From Deltaproteobacteria bacterium (GTDB taxonomy: Bacteria; Desulfobacterota; RBG-13-43-22): a DNA stretch of 59,011 nt. The position numbers and the translations under genes were made by a program. The notes under the pieces were generated by a model. That model had not been told where the DNA came from and did no database searches. It saw only the letters and a program-made list of their open reading frames with translations. Below are positions 8,176 through 18,039 of the stretch, piece by piece (positions within the stretch are counted from its first letter, which is position 1; each line of letters opens with the position of its first letter). The DNA lies in the NCBI GenBank assembly GCA_016208255.1, contig JACQYK010000005.1, positions 1 through 59,011 on the forward strand, written 5' to 3'.

Positions 8176-9438
8176 TTGGAAAAGGAAGAAATTGCCCAAA
8201 AACTTTTGTTGTCTCAATACCGGGCCCTTGATCTTACCGATGAAAAAGGAATGATGTGCGGGAAAATTTTAGCAGACCTGGGCATGGACGTTATTAAGGT
8301 CGAGCTGCCGGGGGGGGATCCAGCCCGAAACATCGGCCCTTTTTATCACGGCATCCCGGATCCGGAGAAGAGTCTCTTCTGGCTGGCCTTGAACTTGAAT
8401 AAGCGGGGCATCACCCTCAATTTAAATACAGAGGATGGCCGACAGATTTTTAAACAGCTTACTCAAAAGGTGGATCTGGTTATCGAATCGTTTCCCGTGG
8501 GGTTTTTGGAACGTCGTGGTTTGGGCTACTCAGATCTCAACCGGGTGAATCACCAAATCATCTTAACTTCCATAACCGGGTTTGGTCAAACCGGGCCCTA
8601 CAAGGAGTTCAAAGCCCCGGACATTGTTTGCATGGCCCTGGGAGGCGAAATGAATCTTACGGGAGACCCGGATTATCCTCCTTTGCGGATCGGAGTCCCC
8701 CAGGCCTACTTTCATGCCGGGGGAGAAGCAGCCATTGCTTGCCTCGGCGCGTTATGGCATCGGGAAATGACCGGGGAGGGACAAGCTATCGATGTTTCCG
8801 CGCAGGATAGTGTAGCCTGGTTGGGATTTTATAACCAGTCGGTCTGGGATCTCAGCCGGTTGATAATGACGAGGCTGGGAGCACAGCGGGCCGCTGGGAG
8901 TGGGGTTAAGTTTCGTTTCCTGTTCCCCTGCGCGGACGGATTCGTTTCTTTCCTGGCCCTGGGGGGAGAAACCCGGGCTGAGGCCCAGAAAAAGCTAGTC
9001 GAGTGGATGGACAAAGAGGGATTGGCCGATGATTTCATAAGAAATTTTGACTGGGCGGAACACAGCGCTTTGAAGGCGACTGATGAATTGTCGGAAAAAA
9101 TGACCCAGGTCTTCAAGAAGTTCTTTCTTACCAAAACCAAGAAGGAGCTTTTTGATTTTGCCCTTCAATATGGGTGCCTTCTGGCACCCATAAATACCGC
9201 CGAGGATATCCTCGCGAGTGAGCATTTCCAGGCCCGCGGTTTTTGGATTGAAGTGGATCATCCTGAATTGAATGCCAAAATCACCTATCCAGGGTTTCCT
9301 TATTCCTTCAGCGAAGTCCCCTGTAAAGTGATCAGGAGGGCCCCCCTGGTGGGAGAGCACAATTTAGAGATTTACGGCCGGGAATTCGATTTTAGCCGGG
9401 ATGAAATTATTACCTTTAAATCGGGAGGAATCATATGA
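8176..9438 (+). CDS. Class III (CaiB/BaiF) CoA-transferase, catalytic subunit
   Basis: 420 residues. Family features are GKILADLGMDVIKVE near residue 29, the ITGFGQTGPY segment at 133-142, and the catalytic-type Asp149 (APD) that forms the acyl anhydride and thioester in this family. The start is TTG at 8176, chosen because a GGAGGA ribosome-binding site lies five bases upstream. It overlaps the next CoA-transferase gene by ATGA. The arrangement resembles two-subunit enzymes such as benzylsuccinate CoA-transferase BbsEF. The substrate is unknown; the neighbouring importer and beta-oxidation-like genes suggest a carboxylic acid. Confidence 0.88.
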   Translation: MEKEEIAQKLLLSQYRALDLTDEKGMMCGKILADLGMDVIKVELPGGDPARNIGPFYHGIPDPEKSLFWLALNLNKRGITLNLNTEDGRQIFKQLTQKVDLVIESFPVGFLERRGLGYSDLNRVNHQIILTSITGFGQTGPYKEFKAPDIVCMALGGEMNLTGDPDYPPLRIGVPQAYFHAGGEAAIACLGALWHREMTGEGQAIDVSAQDSVAWLGFYNQSVWDLSRLIMTRLGAQRAAGSGVKFRFLFPCADGFVSFLALGGETRAEAQKKLVEWMDKEGLADDFIRNFDWAEHSALKATDELSEKMTQVFKKFFLTKTKKELFDFALQYGCLLAPINTAEDILASEHFQARGFWIEVDHPELNAKITYPGFPYSFSEVPCKVIRRAPLVGEHNLEIYGREFDFSRDEIITFKSGGII

Positions 9439-10679
9439 GATTGCCGGCGAAAGAGGAATTATCCTCTCGGAAGCCTCTATTAAGAGACGTGAAGGTTGTG
9501 GATTTCGGATGGGCCGTTGTGAGCCCCATCTCGGCTACTTATCTGGGTTTTTTGGGAGCTACAGTCATCACGGTGGAATCTTCCACCCGCTTGAATATCA
9601 TTCGGCAAGCAGGGCCCTATAAAGACGGTATCCCCCATCCGGATCGGTCGGGCTATTATACCAACTATAATACGGGAAAATATAGCATCGTTTTGGACCT
9701 GAAAAATCCTCGAGGCCTGGAGATCGGCAAAAAGCTTATCCATTGGGCGGATGTGCTGGTGGAGAACTTCGCCCCGGGAGTGATGGGCAGGTTGGGGTTG
9801 GACTATGAATCGGTGCAAGGCATAAATCCTTCCATTATCTATGCCAGCACCTGCCAATTGGGTCAAACGGGCCCACACGCCCAGTTTCGAGGGATGGGGG
9901 TCCAGGGAGCCGCCCTGGCCGGTTTGTACCCGACAACGGGCTGGCCCGGCGGCGACCCCGTCGGCCCTTTTGGCGCCTACACCGACTTTGTGGCCCCCAA
10001 ATTTCTCGTCTCGGCCATCCTTGCCGCTCTCCTATATCGTCACCACACCGGCAAGGGGCAGTATATCGAGCAGTCTCAGGTTGAGGCGGGAATGAATTTT
10101 GTTGGTCCCGCTCTAATGGATTATATCGTCAACGGATCCGTCTTGCATTGCCCGGGAAATCGGGAGCCCAATGCCGCCCCCCATGGAGCTTACCGCTGCC
10201 AGGGTGAAGATCGGTGGTGCGCGATTGCCGTTTATACAGACCAAGAATGGAGGGCCTTTTGCCAGGCCATCGGCAGCCCGCCGTGGACGAATGACGAAAA
10301 GTTTTCCACCCTCCTTGGGCGCAAAGAGAACGAGGCCGAATTGGATTCTTTGGTTGAACAGTGGAGTTTGGGGCATCCGGCCGAGTACGTAATGGACCTC
10401 CTTCAAAGAGCGGGGGTCCCGGCAGGAGTCGTGGCTACAGCCGAGGACCTGCATAAGGATCCGCAATTGCTCCATCGCCAGCATTACCGGCGATTGAATC
10501 ATCCGGTCATCGGGCTTCATTCTTATGAAGCTCCGGCCTTCCGATTCTCCAACGCGCCAGTCTTTTTTGAGAGGCCGGCCCCCTGCCTGGGAGAACATAA
10601 CCAATACATCTGCACGGAAATTTTGGACCTGACGGAGGAAGAATATCGGTCCCTGGAAAAAGACGGGGTTTTCCGATAG
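9435..10679 (+). CDS. Class III CoA-transferase, subunit lacking the catalytic Asp
   Basis: 414 residues, clearly of the same family as its upstream neighbour (NFAPGVMGRLGLDY near residue 111, LGQTGP at 142-147). At the position of the catalytic Asp there is Gly155 in FRGMGVQG. Translation is coupled to the upstream gene through an ATGA overlap. In BbsEF-type enzymes one subunit also lacks the nucleophile, so this is likely the non-catalytic or structural subunit of a heteromer and not an independent enzyme. It ends with a normal C-terminus (LGEHNQYI motif near residue 377), so it is not a decayed gene. Confidence 0.85.
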   Translation: MRLPAKEELSSRKPLLRDVKVVDFGWAVVSPISATYLGFLGATVITVESSTRLNIIRQAGPYKDGIPHPDRSGYYTNYNTGKYSIVLDLKNPRGLEIGKKLIHWADVLVENFAPGVMGRLGLDYESVQGINPSIIYASTCQLGQTGPHAQFRGMGVQGAALAGLYPTTGWPGGDPVGPFGAYTDFVAPKFLVSAILAALLYRHHTGKGQYIEQSQVEAGMNFVGPALMDYIVNGSVLHCPGNREPNAAPHGAYRCQGEDRWCAIAVYTDQEWRAFCQAIGSPPWTNDEKFSTLLGRKENEAELDSLVEQWSLGHPAEYVMDLLQRAGVPAGVVATAEDLHKDPQLLHRQHYRRLNHPVIGLHSYEAPAFRFSNAPVFFERPAPCLGEHNQYICTEILDLTEEEYRSLEKDGVFR

Positions 10680-10984
10680 GGAGGAGATCATATAAAACTC
10701 AGGCTTCTAACTTCCATTTTGGATAAAACGGAAGAGTTTATACGGTAAGTGGGTCAAAAAGCGGCCTAAGAGGTGCCGGTAAATTCCCATTTTCTTTAGG
10801 AGTTTTCCTTGTCCCCTGCCTTTTGTCCCTGTTTTTCTCCTTGACTTTGTCATTTTCGTTATTTATGCTTTTTCAATTAAAAAGCAAGTTCTTATCAAAT
10901 ATAGAATAAGGTTTTCAAATCTAATTGGATAGGGGGAAGAATAATAAAAGGATTATAATTTATAATAAGGAAGGAGGCTTTCAA
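10680..10984 (+). promoter_or_regulatory. Leader of the peptide-type ABC importer operon
   Basis: 305 bases without a gene. A TTGACT at 10841-10846 followed about 15-16 bases later by TTTATG/TTATGC is a weak sigma-70-like candidate. The stretch 10855-10970 is very AT-rich. AAGGAGG at about 10971-10977 is a strong ribosome-binding site for the ATG at 10985. Confidence 0.4.
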
Positions 10985-12586
10985 ATGGCAGGGACAAACA
11001 AGAGTTTGTGGTTGTTACTTACCGGTTTGATTGTTTTAGCGCTTCTAATGGCAGCTCATGCTTCAGCAGCCGCGCCAAAGGCAGCAAAGCCGAAAACGGG
11101 TGGCATTCTGATCCAAGCCTGCGAGAAGGAACCACCAAGCCTTGACCCACAACAAGAAGGCACCATATACATGTTGATATATGTTGCCAGCCAGTACAAC
11201 GGACTCCTCCAGTACGACCCTCTGGATAATACCAAGATCGTGGGCGACTTGGCCAAGAGCTGGAAAATCAGTGGCGATGGGCGAACCATTACCTTCAAGC
11301 TCCATGAAGGCGTCAAGTGGCACGACGGCAAGCCGTTCAGCTCCGAGGATGTTTTATACACCCTGAATCGGACCAAGGATCCGCCCAAAGGCATTGCCAG
11401 CCCCAGGAAGATTCAATTTCAGTCGATAGAAAAGATGGAGGCGCCCGATGCCAATACGTTTCTCCTCACGACCAAGACGCCCAATCCCTCGATCTTAGGC
11501 GTCCTGGCTCAGGGCTGGTCGGTTATTTTGCCCAAGCATGTGATGGAGTCAAAGGGCGACATGAAGAAGGAGGTGGTCGGCACCGGCCCCTTCAAGTTCA
11601 AGCAGTATATCCGCGGCACCAGCTACGAGGTAGTTAGGAACCCGGACTATTTCCTCAAAGGACGGCCTTACCTCGACGGCATCAAGTGGTACGTCGTGCC
11701 CGACATGTCGGCCTACGTAGCCGCTTTCAAGACACATCAGATCAGCCTGCTGGCCGGAATTCCGCCTATTTACAAATCGCATGTGGAAGAAATCAAGGCT
11801 TCGGCCAAGGGCGTTCAGGTGCAGACTGGGCAGATGGTAGTCCAGAACGTGCTCTGGATGAACACTGAGAAGAAGCCATGGGACGACGTCCGGGTGCGTC
11901 GGGCAGCCTGGCTGGCCATGGATCGGCAGGCGGCCAATACGATCCTGGCTGAAGGCGATGGTTCCTATGGACTGATGTTAGCGCCCGAAGGGAAATGGGG
12001 TTTGCCCACCCCGGCCATAATGAAGCTCCCCGGATACCGGCAGCCCAAAGACAAAGACTTAGCGGAAGCCAAGAAGCTGATGGCGGAAGCCGGCTACGCG
12101 GGCGGCGTGGACGTCGTCCTTGATTCGCGGATCGGAGACACCGATGAGAGAAGGGCGACTTTCCTCAAAGACCAACTGGGGAAGATCGGCATCAGGGCCA
12201 CAATCCAGTTAAACGAGTTGGCCAAGATGTACCAGATCATAAACGCATACACCTATAACTGCGTCTCCTACCCCAATGCGCTGGCCATAGATGACCCCGA
12301 TGATTGCTTCAGTCGCTACTGGGTGCCTGCCGCCCAGTGGAACCGTGCCCGGCTCAAGGACCCCAGGCTGAATGAAATGCACGCCAGGCAGTCCCAGACC
12401 GTGGACCTTGCCAAACGGAAGAAACTGGTGCGGGAGCTGGAGGATTATCTAATGGCCCAGTACCCGGCGGTGGTTCTTTACTGGTCAACCCAGTATGGCT
12501 GCGCCTGGCCCGAGGTCAAAAACTGGAAGATCGGATATGGCATTTACAACAACCTGAAGTATCAGGATGTCTGGCTGGATAAATAG
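10985..12586 (+). CDS. Periplasmic substrate-binding protein of a peptide/nickel-type ABC importer (SBP family 5)
   Basis: 533 residues from the ATG at 10985, preferred over an upstream start at 10925 because AAGGAGG lies just before it and the protein then begins with a signal peptide (positive start, hydrophobic core LLLTGLIVLALLMAA, then Ala-rich cleavage region). The mature part has the family sequence SLDPQ near residue 54 and LAKSWKISGDGRTITFKL near 90, with RNPDYFLKGRPYLDG near 220. It would capture a ligand in the periplasm and hand it to the two permeases downstream. The family binds oligopeptides, nickel, glycosides and others; the ligand here is not deducible. Gene order SBP, permease, permease, ATPase, ATPase is complete. 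Confidence 0.92.
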   Translation: MAGTNKSLWLLLTGLIVLALLMAAHASAAAPKAAKPKTGGILIQACEKEPPSLDPQQEGTIYMLIYVASQYNGLLQYDPLDNTKIVGDLAKSWKISGDGRTITFKLHEGVKWHDGKPFSSEDVLYTLNRTKDPPKGIASPRKIQFQSIEKMEAPDANTFLLTTKTPNPSILGVLAQGWSVILPKHVMESKGDMKKEVVGTGPFKFKQYIRGTSYEVVRNPDYFLKGRPYLDGIKWYVVPDMSAYVAAFKTHQISLLAGIPPIYKSHVEEIKASAKGVQVQTGQMVVQNVLWMNTEKKPWDDVRVRRAAWLAMDRQAANTILAEGDGSYGLMLAPEGKWGLPTPAIMKLPGYRQPKDKDLAEAKKLMAEAGYAGGVDVVLDSRIGDTDERRATFLKDQLGKIGIRATIQLNELAKMYQIINAYTYNCVSYPNALAIDDPDDCFSRYWVPAAQWNRARLKDPRLNEMHARQSQTVDLAKRKKLVRELEDYLMAQYPAVVLYWSTQYGCAWPEVKNWKIGYGIYNNLKYQDVWLDK

Positions 12587-12692
12587 CAGGTTATGATCCG
12601 GACTGGAAGAGGTCAGGCCCGGGATCGCCCGTTTCGCCAAAGGCAATTAGGCTGATGGCAGAAGTTATCCCCCTTAGGGGGCAGGAGGGAGA

Positions 12693-13637
12693 GTGGGGCA
12701 TTTTATCATCAGAAGGCTGCTGCTGATGGTCCCGGTTCTTATCGGGGTGAGTGTGATTGTGTTCTTGTTGATGCGGGTCATACCGGGAGACATAGCCCTG
12801 CTGCTTGCCGGTGACAGTGCGACTGAGCAGCGGCTGGAAGAGATACGCCAGGAGCTTGGCTTGAAAAAGCCTCTATATCAGCAGTACGCCGAGTGGGTGT
12901 GGGGGGCCTGCCGCCTCGATTTCGGGAAGTCTATGTGGAGCGGGGAACCGGTGTTTAGCGAGATTGCCCGCCGCTTCCCCCTCACCCTCCAGCTCGCCCT
13001 GATGACCACCATCATCACCGTCGTCATATCTATCCCCGTGGGCGTGATCTGTGCCATTCGGCAGGACAGCGCCAAGGACTATGTGCTGAGAGTGTTTGCC
13101 ATCTCGGGCCTGTCTATGCCGTCTTTTTGGATTGGCATCCTCATCATAATGGCCTTGGTTGCTGCTTTCAAGTGGGCGCCGCCTCTGGGCTATGTGAATA
13201 TCTGGGAGGATCCCTTTAAAAATTTTCAAATACTGATCTGGCCGGCGCTCGCCGTTGGCTTCCGGCAGGCAGCCATCCAGGCCCGGATGAGCCGCTCCTG
13301 CATGTTAGATGTATTACGTCAGGATTATATCCGGACCGCTTGGGCCAAGGGTCTAAGGGAGAAAACCGTTATTATCCGGCATGCCCTCAAGAATGCTTTG
13401 CTGCCAATCATAACCATCATTGGTGTCGAGTTCGCCTTTCTTTTAGGCGGCTTGGTGGTTACCGAGGCGGTTTTTACCCTGCCCGGCTTAGGCCGATACC
13501 TGGTGGACGCCATTCACCACCGAGACTATAACGTAATTCAGGCCATCGTGCTGATCATGGCCGTTTTCGTAAGCTTTGCCAACCTGGCGGTAGATGTGAT
13601 CTATGGCTGGGTGGACCCCCGGGTACGCTATCAATAG
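12693..13637 (+). CDS. ABC importer permease, DppB/OppB type
   Basis: 314 residues with about six membrane segments, the first at residues 6-28 (IRRLLLMVPVLIGVSVIVFL). The EAA coupling loop is visible as DYIRTAWAKGLREKTVIIRH near residue 210. GTG start at 12693 with GGAGGG upstream. It forms the first half of the inner-membrane channel with the next gene. Confidence 0.93.
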   Translation: MGHFIIRRLLLMVPVLIGVSVIVFLLMRVIPGDIALLLAGDSATEQRLEEIRQELGLKKPLYQQYAEWVWGACRLDFGKSMWSGEPVFSEIARRFPLTLQLALMTTIITVVISIPVGVICAIRQDSAKDYVLRVFAISGLSMPSFWIGILIIMALVAAFKWAPPLGYVNIWEDPFKNFQILIWPALAVGFRQAAIQARMSRSCMLDVLRQDYIRTAWAKGLREKTVIIRHALKNALLPIITIIGVEFAFLLGGLVVTEAVFTLPGLGRYLVDAIHHRDYNVIQAIVLIMAVFVSFANLAVDVIYGWVDPRVRYQ

Positions 13638-13670
13638 CCGTGGGCGAGACTGGAGCATAGAGGTGTAACG

Positions 13671-14588
13671 ATGGTTGCTAACCATGATACCGGGCCGGGG
13701 GTTACCGTTGCCGGGCCGCCTGGGGAGTTGACCGCTTTCGATGAGGTGAAGAGATTCCTTCGCACCAAGCCGTTAGGAACGGCAGGGGCGATAATCCTTG
13801 TCCTCATGGTTGTGATGGCCATATTCGCGCCCAGTATTGCGCCTCATGATCCTTACTCGCTACGCCAGGATAAGCTCTTCATCGCCCCCTTTTCCTCCGC
13901 TGAATTTATCTTCGGCACTGACGACATGGGACGGGATTTGGCCAGTAGATTGATCTACGGGGCACGCATCTCCCTGTACGTCGGTCTGTTCTCCACCTTG
14001 CTGGGCAGTGTTGTCGGGGCCTTCTTGGGGCTTGCCGGCGGTTACTGGGGTGGGTGGATTGATAATATCATTCAACGCTTCATGGATATATTGTTGGCCT
14101 TTCCGATGCTGGTTCTGGCGATGGCGGTGGTCGCCTCCCTGGGGCCTTCCTTGAGTAATGTCATTCTCTCCATTGCAGCGGTTATACTGCCTCGCTCCGC
14201 CAGAGTGGTGCGCTCCAGCACTCTGTCTGTTAAGGAAATGATGTACGTGGAAGCAGCTAGAGTAAATGGCTGCTCGAACTGGCGAATCTCTCTTCGCCAT
14301 GTATTGCCCAATTGTCTATCGCCCTTTATTATCCTGGTCACGGCCCAATTGGGTGGCGCTATTCTCATTGAGGCTTCGCTTAGCTTTTTGGGATTAGGGG
14401 TTCCGCCTCCCGAGCCTTCTTGGGGAGCCATGCTTACCGGAGCCGCCAGATTTTACGTGTATAAAGCGCCCTGGATGGCAGTAATTCCGGGAGTTGCGAT
14501 CAGCCTCGCTGTCTTCGGCTTCAACCTCTTCGGCGATGCTTTGCGGGACATCCTTGATCCACGGCTGAGAGCGGAGCGGCCTGATTGA
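13671..14588 (+). CDS. ABC importer permease, DppC/OppC type
   Basis: 305 residues. The N-terminal soluble stretch is followed by the first membrane segment near residue 35, then HDPY and the GTDDMGRDLASRLIYGARIS segment typical of DppC-type permeases near residues 80-100. The EAA loop is at YVEAARVNGCSNWRISLRH, residues about 190-208. It starts 33 bases after the DppB-like gene and should pair with it in the membrane. Confidence 0.93.
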   Translation: MVANHDTGPGVTVAGPPGELTAFDEVKRFLRTKPLGTAGAIILVLMVVMAIFAPSIAPHDPYSLRQDKLFIAPFSSAEFIFGTDDMGRDLASRLIYGARISLYVGLFSTLLGSVVGAFLGLAGGYWGGWIDNIIQRFMDILLAFPMLVLAMAVVASLGPSLSNVILSIAAVILPRSARVVRSSTLSVKEMMYVEAARVNGCSNWRISLRHVLPNCLSPFIILVTAQLGGAILIEASLSFLGLGVPPPEPSWGAMLTGAARFYVYKAPWMAVIPGVAISLAVFGFNLFGDALRDILDPRLRAERPD

Positions 14589-14662
14589 GGTTGATTATCA
14601 CTTCAATATTCTTTTTTCTGGAGGCAAGCTGAAAAGGCTTTCCGTTTCCGAGGAGGTGAAGC

Positions 14663-15676
14663 ATCATCACCGAGAAGGTACTTGAAGTCAAAGAATTGAG
14701 GACTCATTTCTACACACGGGCTGGTGACCTGAGGGCCGTTGACGGTCTTTCCTACTATGTCAACCGGGGAGAGAGTGTAGGCCTGGTTGGGGAGAGCGCC
14801 TGCGGTAAGAGTGTGAGCGCGCTCTCCGTCATGCGTCTCATTCCCAACCCCCCGGGGATGATTGCCGGAGGTGAGATCCTCTTCAACGGTCAAGATATAT
14901 TGCGGGTCAGCGAAGAGGAGATGCAGCACATTCGAGGCAACAAGATCGCTATGGTTTTTCAGGAACCGACGACATCTTTAAACCCGGTACTCACGGTCCG
15001 CCGTCAGCTAACCGAATCCCTGGAGCTGCATAGGGGTATGGATTCTGCATCATCAGCTCATGAAGCGATAAAATTACTTCAGTTAGTGGGTATACCCGAT
15101 CCCGGGAGGAGATTAAAAGACTATCCCTATCAGTTCAGCGGAGGGATGCAGCAGAGGATCATGATTGCCATGGCCCTGAGTTGCAATCCGGCCTTGCTCA
15201 TCGCTGATGAGCCCACCACTTCTGTCGACGTGACCGTTCAGGCCCAGCTTCTGGAAATCATCGACGACCTAAGGTCCCGGTTCGGCACCGCAGTCATCAT
15301 TATCACACACAACCTGGGAGTAGTTGCGCGCTATGTGGACCGTGTAAATGTCATGTACGCGGGTCGGCTTGCGGAGTCCGGAGTGACCGATGTCATCTTT
15401 GACCATCCGATGCATCCTTACACCTTGGGACTTCTGCAATCGGTGCCGCGCCTGGATCTCCCCCGTGACCGTGAACTGGGGGTTATTGAAGGCCTGCCAC
15501 CCAACCTGGCCTGTGTTCCCAGCGGTTGCGCCTTCCATCCCCGTTGTAAGTTTGTGATAGATAGATGCCGCAAAGAGCGACCGCCGTTCGAAGAGGCGGA
15601 GGAAAATCACTTTTCTGCCTGCTTTAGAAGCCAAGAGATAGATGAGATCAAAAGACCTGAACCGGAATCAGAATAA
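14663..15676 (+). CDS. ABC importer ATPase, DppD/OppD type, non-canonical start
   Basis: About 337 residues. Walker A reads [10 protein letters not shown], the signature motif QFSGGMQQR, and Walker [10 protein letters not shown]; the C-terminal oligopeptide-transporter cysteine motif is seen as [15 protein letters not shown]. The frame is open only from 14660; the first ATG/GTG/TTG codon is TTG at 14696, with no ribosome-binding site, and starting there would cut the conserved LEVKEL beta-strand. A strong AGGAGG at 14651-14656 sits 6 or 9 bases ahead of ATC codons at 14663 and 14666. I therefore place the start at an ATC, with the exact codon uncertain. A sequencing error is the alternative. 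It overlaps the next gene by one base (TAATG). Confidence 0.85.
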   Translation: MITEKVLEVKELRTHFYTRAGDLRAVDGLSYYVNRGESVGLVGESACGKSVSALSVMRLIPNPPGMIAGGEILFNGQDILRVSEEEMQHIRGNKIAMVFQEPTTSLNPVLTVRRQLTESLELHRGMDSASSAHEAIKLLQLVGIPDPGRRLKDYPYQFSGGMQQRIMIAMALSCNPALLIADEPTTSVDVTVQAQLLEIIDDLRSRFGTAVIIITHNLGVVARYVDRVNVMYAGRLAESGVTDVIFDHPMHPYTLGLLQSVPRLDLPRDRELGVIEGLPPNLACVPSGCAFHPRCKFVIDRCRKERPPFEEAEENHFSACFRSQEIDEIKRPEPESE

Positions 15677-16665
15677 TGGCCGACCCGAAAGGTGAACACC
15701 TGCTTGAGGTAATCAATTTAGTCAAGTATTTCCCGGTCACTGCCGGGGTGATGCGTAGAAAAGTGGCCGATGTGAAGGCGGTCGATGGGGTAAGCTTCTT
15801 CATAAGGAAAGGGGAGACCTTGGGTCTTGTGGGTGAAAGCGGCTGCGGGAAGACTACCACAGGACGCTGTATCCTCAAGCTTCACGAAATCACCGGTGGC
15901 AAGGTCTACTTCCAGGGGACCGACATCTCCCGGACGAAGGGCAAAGGCCTGAAAGGCATACGTCGAAATATGCAATTGATATTCCAGGACCCCTATGCCT
16001 CGTTGAATCCCCGCATGACCGTGGGAGACATCATCGGCGAGCCCATGGTCGTTCACAATCTGTATAAAGGCCAGAAGTGCAAGGATCAGGTGTCGGCCTG
16101 CCTGAGCATGGTGGGACTTGAACCCTACATGGCGAGCCGCTATCCCCACGAATTCAGCGGCGGCCAGCGGCAGCGCATCGGGATCGCCAGGGCCCTGGCG
16201 GGTAGGCCCAGCTTTATTGTCTGCGATGAGCCTGTCTCAGCGCTGGATGTCTCTATTCAATCACAGATCATCACCTTGCTCATGAGACTCAGGAAGGAAC
16301 TTAGTCTGACCTATCTCTTCATCGCCCATGACCTCTCGGTGGTCCGCCATATCAGTGACAGGGTAGCGGTCATGTACCTAGGCAAGATTGCCGAGAGCAG
16401 CCGTAGCGACGAGCTTTACGATAATCCGCTTCACCCCTATACACAGGCACTGCTTTCCGCAGTTCCGATACCTGACCCGAAGGTGGATCGCCAGCGTAAG
16501 CGAATTCTGCTTCCCGGGGACGTGCCCAGCCCGGTAAACCCTCCGAGCGGCTGCCATTTCCACCCCAGATGCCATGTCGCTATGGAGGAGTGCAGGAAAC
16601 GCGAACCGGACTTACTTGACAGGGGAGGGGAGCACTGGGTGGCCTGTCACCAGGTCAAATTTTAG
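15676..16665 (+). CDS. ABC importer ATPase, DppF/OppF type
   Basis: 329 residues. Walker [12 protein letters not shown] near residue 52, signature [16 protein letters not shown] near 157, Walker [13 protein letters not shown] near 177, and the C-terminal GCHFHPRC motif that binds an Fe-S cluster or structural metal in some family members. It pairs with the preceding ATPase as a heterodimer under the DppB/DppC-like permeases. The start ATG overlaps the stop of the preceding gene, so the two are translationally coupled. Confidence 0.94.
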   Translation: MADPKGEHLLEVINLVKYFPVTAGVMRRKVADVKAVDGVSFFIRKGETLGLVGESGCGKTTTGRCILKLHEITGGKVYFQGTDISRTKGKGLKGIRRNMQLIFQDPYASLNPRMTVGDIIGEPMVVHNLYKGQKCKDQVSACLSMVGLEPYMASRYPHEFSGGQRQRIGIARALAGRPSFIVCDEPVSALDVSIQSQIITLLMRLRKELSLTYLFIAHDLSVVRHISDRVAVMYLGKIAESSRSDELYDNPLHPYTQALLSAVPIPDPKVDRQRKRILLPGDVPSPVNPPSGCHFHPRCHVAMEECRKREPDLLDRGGEHWVACHQVKF

Positions 16666-16673
16666 GGTCAACA

Positions 16674-16706
16674 AAACCCCGGCCCTTGGGATACGGGGTT
16701 TATTGC
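16674..16706 (+). terminator. Probable terminator after the ABC operon
   Basis: Arms aaaccccg and cggggttt form a hairpin starting 10 bases after the last ATPase stop codon. The T run after it is short, so efficiency is uncertain. Confidence 0.55.
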
Positions 16707-17072
16707 TGAAAATAGGACCCGCAGGATGGTTATTTCCCTAATTTTTTTCTTTACACCCTGATTGATCCAGGCACTTCCCCATATACAGGAGTTTCCAGGA
16801 CAAAGACCTTTTTCATTGCCGAAAAAGGCCAGCAATGAAAAACCAGTCCGGCGCTATCTCGCACCTTGGGTGTAGTCGGAGGTTGCCTTGGGAATATCGC
16901 CCAAGGGCAAATATCTCCGAAATCCGGGTAATCAAGCGACGGATGAGCGGGCGGTTCAAAAGGTTAGGTTTCAATAATCATCTACTGATTTGGAGATGAT
17001 CCTTTTTTCTTAACTCTCTCTCCGGACTCTAATTTTATGAATTCAGCCTAACCAAAAGAGGAGAAATAGCTA
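16707..17072. other. Intergenic region with two hairpins
   Basis: No gene seen. One hairpin has 11-base arms tttttcattgc (16809-16819) and gcaatgaaaaa (16832-16842). A second near 16876-16917 pairs gccttggg with cccaagggc inside ggag/ctcc. A ribosome-binding site (GAGGAG) lies before the enoyl-CoA hydratase start at 17073. The hairpins could be a leader for that gene or ordinary intergenic repeats. Confidence 0.45.
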
Positions 17073-17849
17073 ATGACCTATGAGACCCTGATGGTTGAGA
17101 AGAAAGAAGCCCTATCCATAATCACCATGAACCGGCCCGACAATCTGAACAGCATCAACACCAAGATGCAGGCTGAAATGAAGGCCATTTGGGAAGACCT
17201 TGAACAGGACCGGAATATACGGGTCATTATCTTTACCGGGGGAGAAAAGTGTTTCAGCGCCGGGGCCGATATCAAGGAACAGTTCCCGGCCGGCCAATCC
17301 CGCCCCAGCTCACGTGATCAGTTTAAGAAATTTGAAGACGATGATCGGCCGTTCATCGCGGCTATCAGTGGGTTTTGTCTGGGGGGAGGCCTCGAACTGG
17401 CTCTCTGCTGCGATCTTCGAATCGCCACGGAAAGTGCCAGGTTCGGCTTGCCGGAACTTCGAATCGGGTCGGTCCCCGGGGCGGGGGGGATGCAGAGACT
17501 GCCCCGGCTGATCGGCATCACCCGGGCCAAGGAACTGCTCTACACGGCGGGTCGTATTGACGCGGCGGAGGCCTATCGGATCGGTCTGATCAACAAAATC
17601 GTTCCGGAGGCATCCTTGATCGATGAGGCCGTGAAATTGGCCGAAACAATGCTGACCATGCCCCCCCATGGCCTGAAGATCGCTAAGCGGTGCGTTAATG
17701 AAGGGATGCAAATTGATCTCCAGACGGCCTTGAAACTCGACCTGGCCATCAGCGTCCAGGAGATGTCCACCCCCACGGCCATTGAAAACAGGGCTGAAGG
17801 GCTGGCGGCCTTCCGGGAAAAACGAAAACCGAGGTTTAAGGTCGGTTAA
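17073..17849 (+). CDS. Enoyl-CoA hydratase/isomerase (crotonase) family protein
   Basis: 258 residues, normal length for a single-domain crotonase. The oxyanion-hole segment SAGADIKE is at residues 62-69 and GGGLEL at 104-109. Both acidic residues used by hydratases are present: Glu108 in GGGLEL and Glu128 in GLPELRIG, followed by PGAGGMQRLPR. This supports a true hydratase that adds water to trans-2-enoyl-CoA. It stands between CoA-transferase genes and an acyl-CoA ligase and probably works in a beta-oxidation-like route. Confidence 0.92.
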   Translation: MTYETLMVEKKEALSIITMNRPDNLNSINTKMQAEMKAIWEDLEQDRNIRVIIFTGGEKCFSAGADIKEQFPAGQSRPSSRDQFKKFEDDDRPFIAAISGFCLGGGLELALCCDLRIATESARFGLPELRIGSVPGAGGMQRLPRLIGITRAKELLYTAGRIDAAEAYRIGLINKIVPEASLIDEAVKLAETMLTMPPHGLKIAKRCVNEGMQIDLQTALKLDLAISVQEMSTPTAIENRAEGLAAFREKRKPRFKVG

Positions 17850-17910
17850 ATCCGATTCACCTGGTTAATGAATAAAAAGCAAAATACAGGGATTAGAATT
17901 TCGTTAGATT

Positions 17911-18004
17911 CGGCAATAGGCAAGGGGCGATAGTCTATAGTAAAAACAATATCCGGCATTCAGTTTGTCCTGTTGCCGATAGCCTATAACCTATGCCCCC
18001 CGTA
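17911..18004. repeat. Word-like imperfect inverted repeat
   Basis: The left part (cggcaataggc, ggggcgatagtctatag) and the right part (gttgccgatagcctata, acctatgcccc) pair imperfectly. Both are made of near repeats of cgatag/ctata words. It lies between the hydratase and CoA-transferase genes. Confidence 0.45.
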
Positions 18005-18039
18005 CCGGATGTCCGCTTAAACTTAAATAGGAAACAGAT

